From Candidatus Omnitrophota bacterium (lineage in GTDB: Bacteria; Omnitrophota; Gorgyraeia; Gorgyraeales; Gorgyraeaceae): a stretch of 5,568 nt of DNA. The stretch's first letter is position 1. Every line of letters begins with the position of its first letter. A program made the position numbers and the translations under genes. Location of the stretch: positions 1 to 5,568 of the forward strand of contig JAHIUV010000021.1 in NCBI GenBank assembly GCA_018817035.1, given 5' to 3'. The notes under the pieces were generated by a model. It made no database searches and was not told where the DNA came from. It saw only the letters and a list, made by a program, of their open reading frames with translations. Below are positions 5,138 to 5,568 of this stretch, one piece after another.

Positions 5138-5568
5138 TTATCTTATCTGCGCGCTTAATTGCTTGATCAGGGCATCCTGTATATTTTTATGGACCTGCGT
5201 CACATCCTCGTCCTTCAACGTCTTGTCGTTAGAACGGTATTCCACTCTATACGCAAGGCTCTTCTTGCCTTCTCCTACCTGTTGCCCCTTATAAAGATCA
5301 AAAACTCCGACGGACTTGACAAGATCTCCCCCGATAGACCTTATTATGTCAGATATAGAGGAAGAAGCTACGGAATCATCTACTAAGAGTGATATATCCC
5401 TTTTAATTGAAGGGTATCTAGGTAAGACCTTAAATCGTTTTCTAGCGGTCGCGTGCTTTAGCAGGCTTTCCACGTCCAGCTCAGCCAGATATACTTTTTG
5501 TTTTATATCAAATTTTTTGGCTACCTCGGATTTTATCTCTCCGAGCATGCCTATTGTTTCTCCGGCGA
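5138..5568 (-). CDS. pheT: Phenylalanyl-tRNA synthetase beta subunit, C-terminal part
   Basis: The frame enters from the right edge and ends with TAA at 5138-5140; 142 residues of the roughly 800 expected are visible. The first residues (AGETIGMLGEIKSEVAKKFDI) and VYLAELDVESLL match the region just before the C-terminal domain. From about residue 46 on, the FDX-ACB anticodon-binding domain is complete: RYPSIKRDISLLVD, then GVFDLYKGQQVGEGKKSLAYRV, then the KTLKDEDV motif and a final helix. Together with PheS it charges tRNA-Phe in the cytoplasm; the beta subunit's C-terminal domain contacts the anticodon of tRNA-Phe. ATG 5548 lies inside the conserved core and is not the true start. There is no terminator-like hairpin before the 6S promoter, so pheT transcripts may run into the 6S gene. 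Confidence 0.96.
   Translation of the reverse strand, partial: AGETIGMLGEIKSEVAKKFDIKQKVYLAELDVESLLKHATARKRFKVLPRYPSIKRDISLLVDDSVASSSISDIIRSIGGDLVKSVGVFDLYKGQQVGEGKKSLAYRVEYRSNDKTLKDEDVTQVHKNIQDALIKQLSAQIR

Overview
The window reads as an ordinary bacterial chromosome segment in which every supported gene lies on the minus strand. From right to left, in the direction of transcription, it holds: the 3' end of pheT; a 6S RNA gene with its own strong promoter; rarA; a PP-loop thiouridylase-like gene overlapping rarA by 4 bp; a 182-bp nested palindromic element; a consensus promoter; and a sulfur cluster of an Rrf2-family regulator, cysK and a DUF39 (homocysteine biosynthesis) gene that runs off the left edge.

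The organism is most likely an uncultured anaerobic bacterium. DUF39 occurs mainly in anaerobes and methanogens. The RarA sensor-1 variant (TTHNPFF) and the general style of the window are compatible with the PVC/Omnitrophota side of the tree, but this is an impression and cannot be proven from the sequence. All ORFs are intact, Shine-Dalgarno sites are clear for the sulfur genes, and intergenic distances are short.

Right half (2607-5568): the pheT stop is followed directly by the -35 box of the 6S RNA promoter (TTGAAT-N17-TATAAT with extended -10). The roughly 180-nt RNA folds into a closing helix, a central bubble and a long terminal hairpin. Its 3' end abuts the rarA start, and the only Shine-Dalgarno-like sequence of rarA lies in the closing helix. 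rarA and the thiouridylase-like gene are translationally coupled (ATGA).

Left half (1-2606): a TTGACA-N16-TATAAT promoter with an overlapping inverted repeat drives rrf2-cysK-DUF39. The Rrf2 protein carries three cysteines in the position of the IscR Fe-S cluster. CysK makes cysteine from sulfide and O-acetylserine, and DUF39 is linked to direct sulfide incorporation into aspartate semialdehyde to give homocysteine. The three genes therefore look like a sulfide-assimilation operon controlled by an Fe-S or sulfur-sensing repressor. The thiouridylase upstream is another sulfur-using enzyme, although it belongs to a separate transcription unit.

The least explained object is the element at 2418-2599. 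It can fold into a Y-shaped three-way junction and contains three copies of one REP-like hairpin motif, one of them nested inside another.
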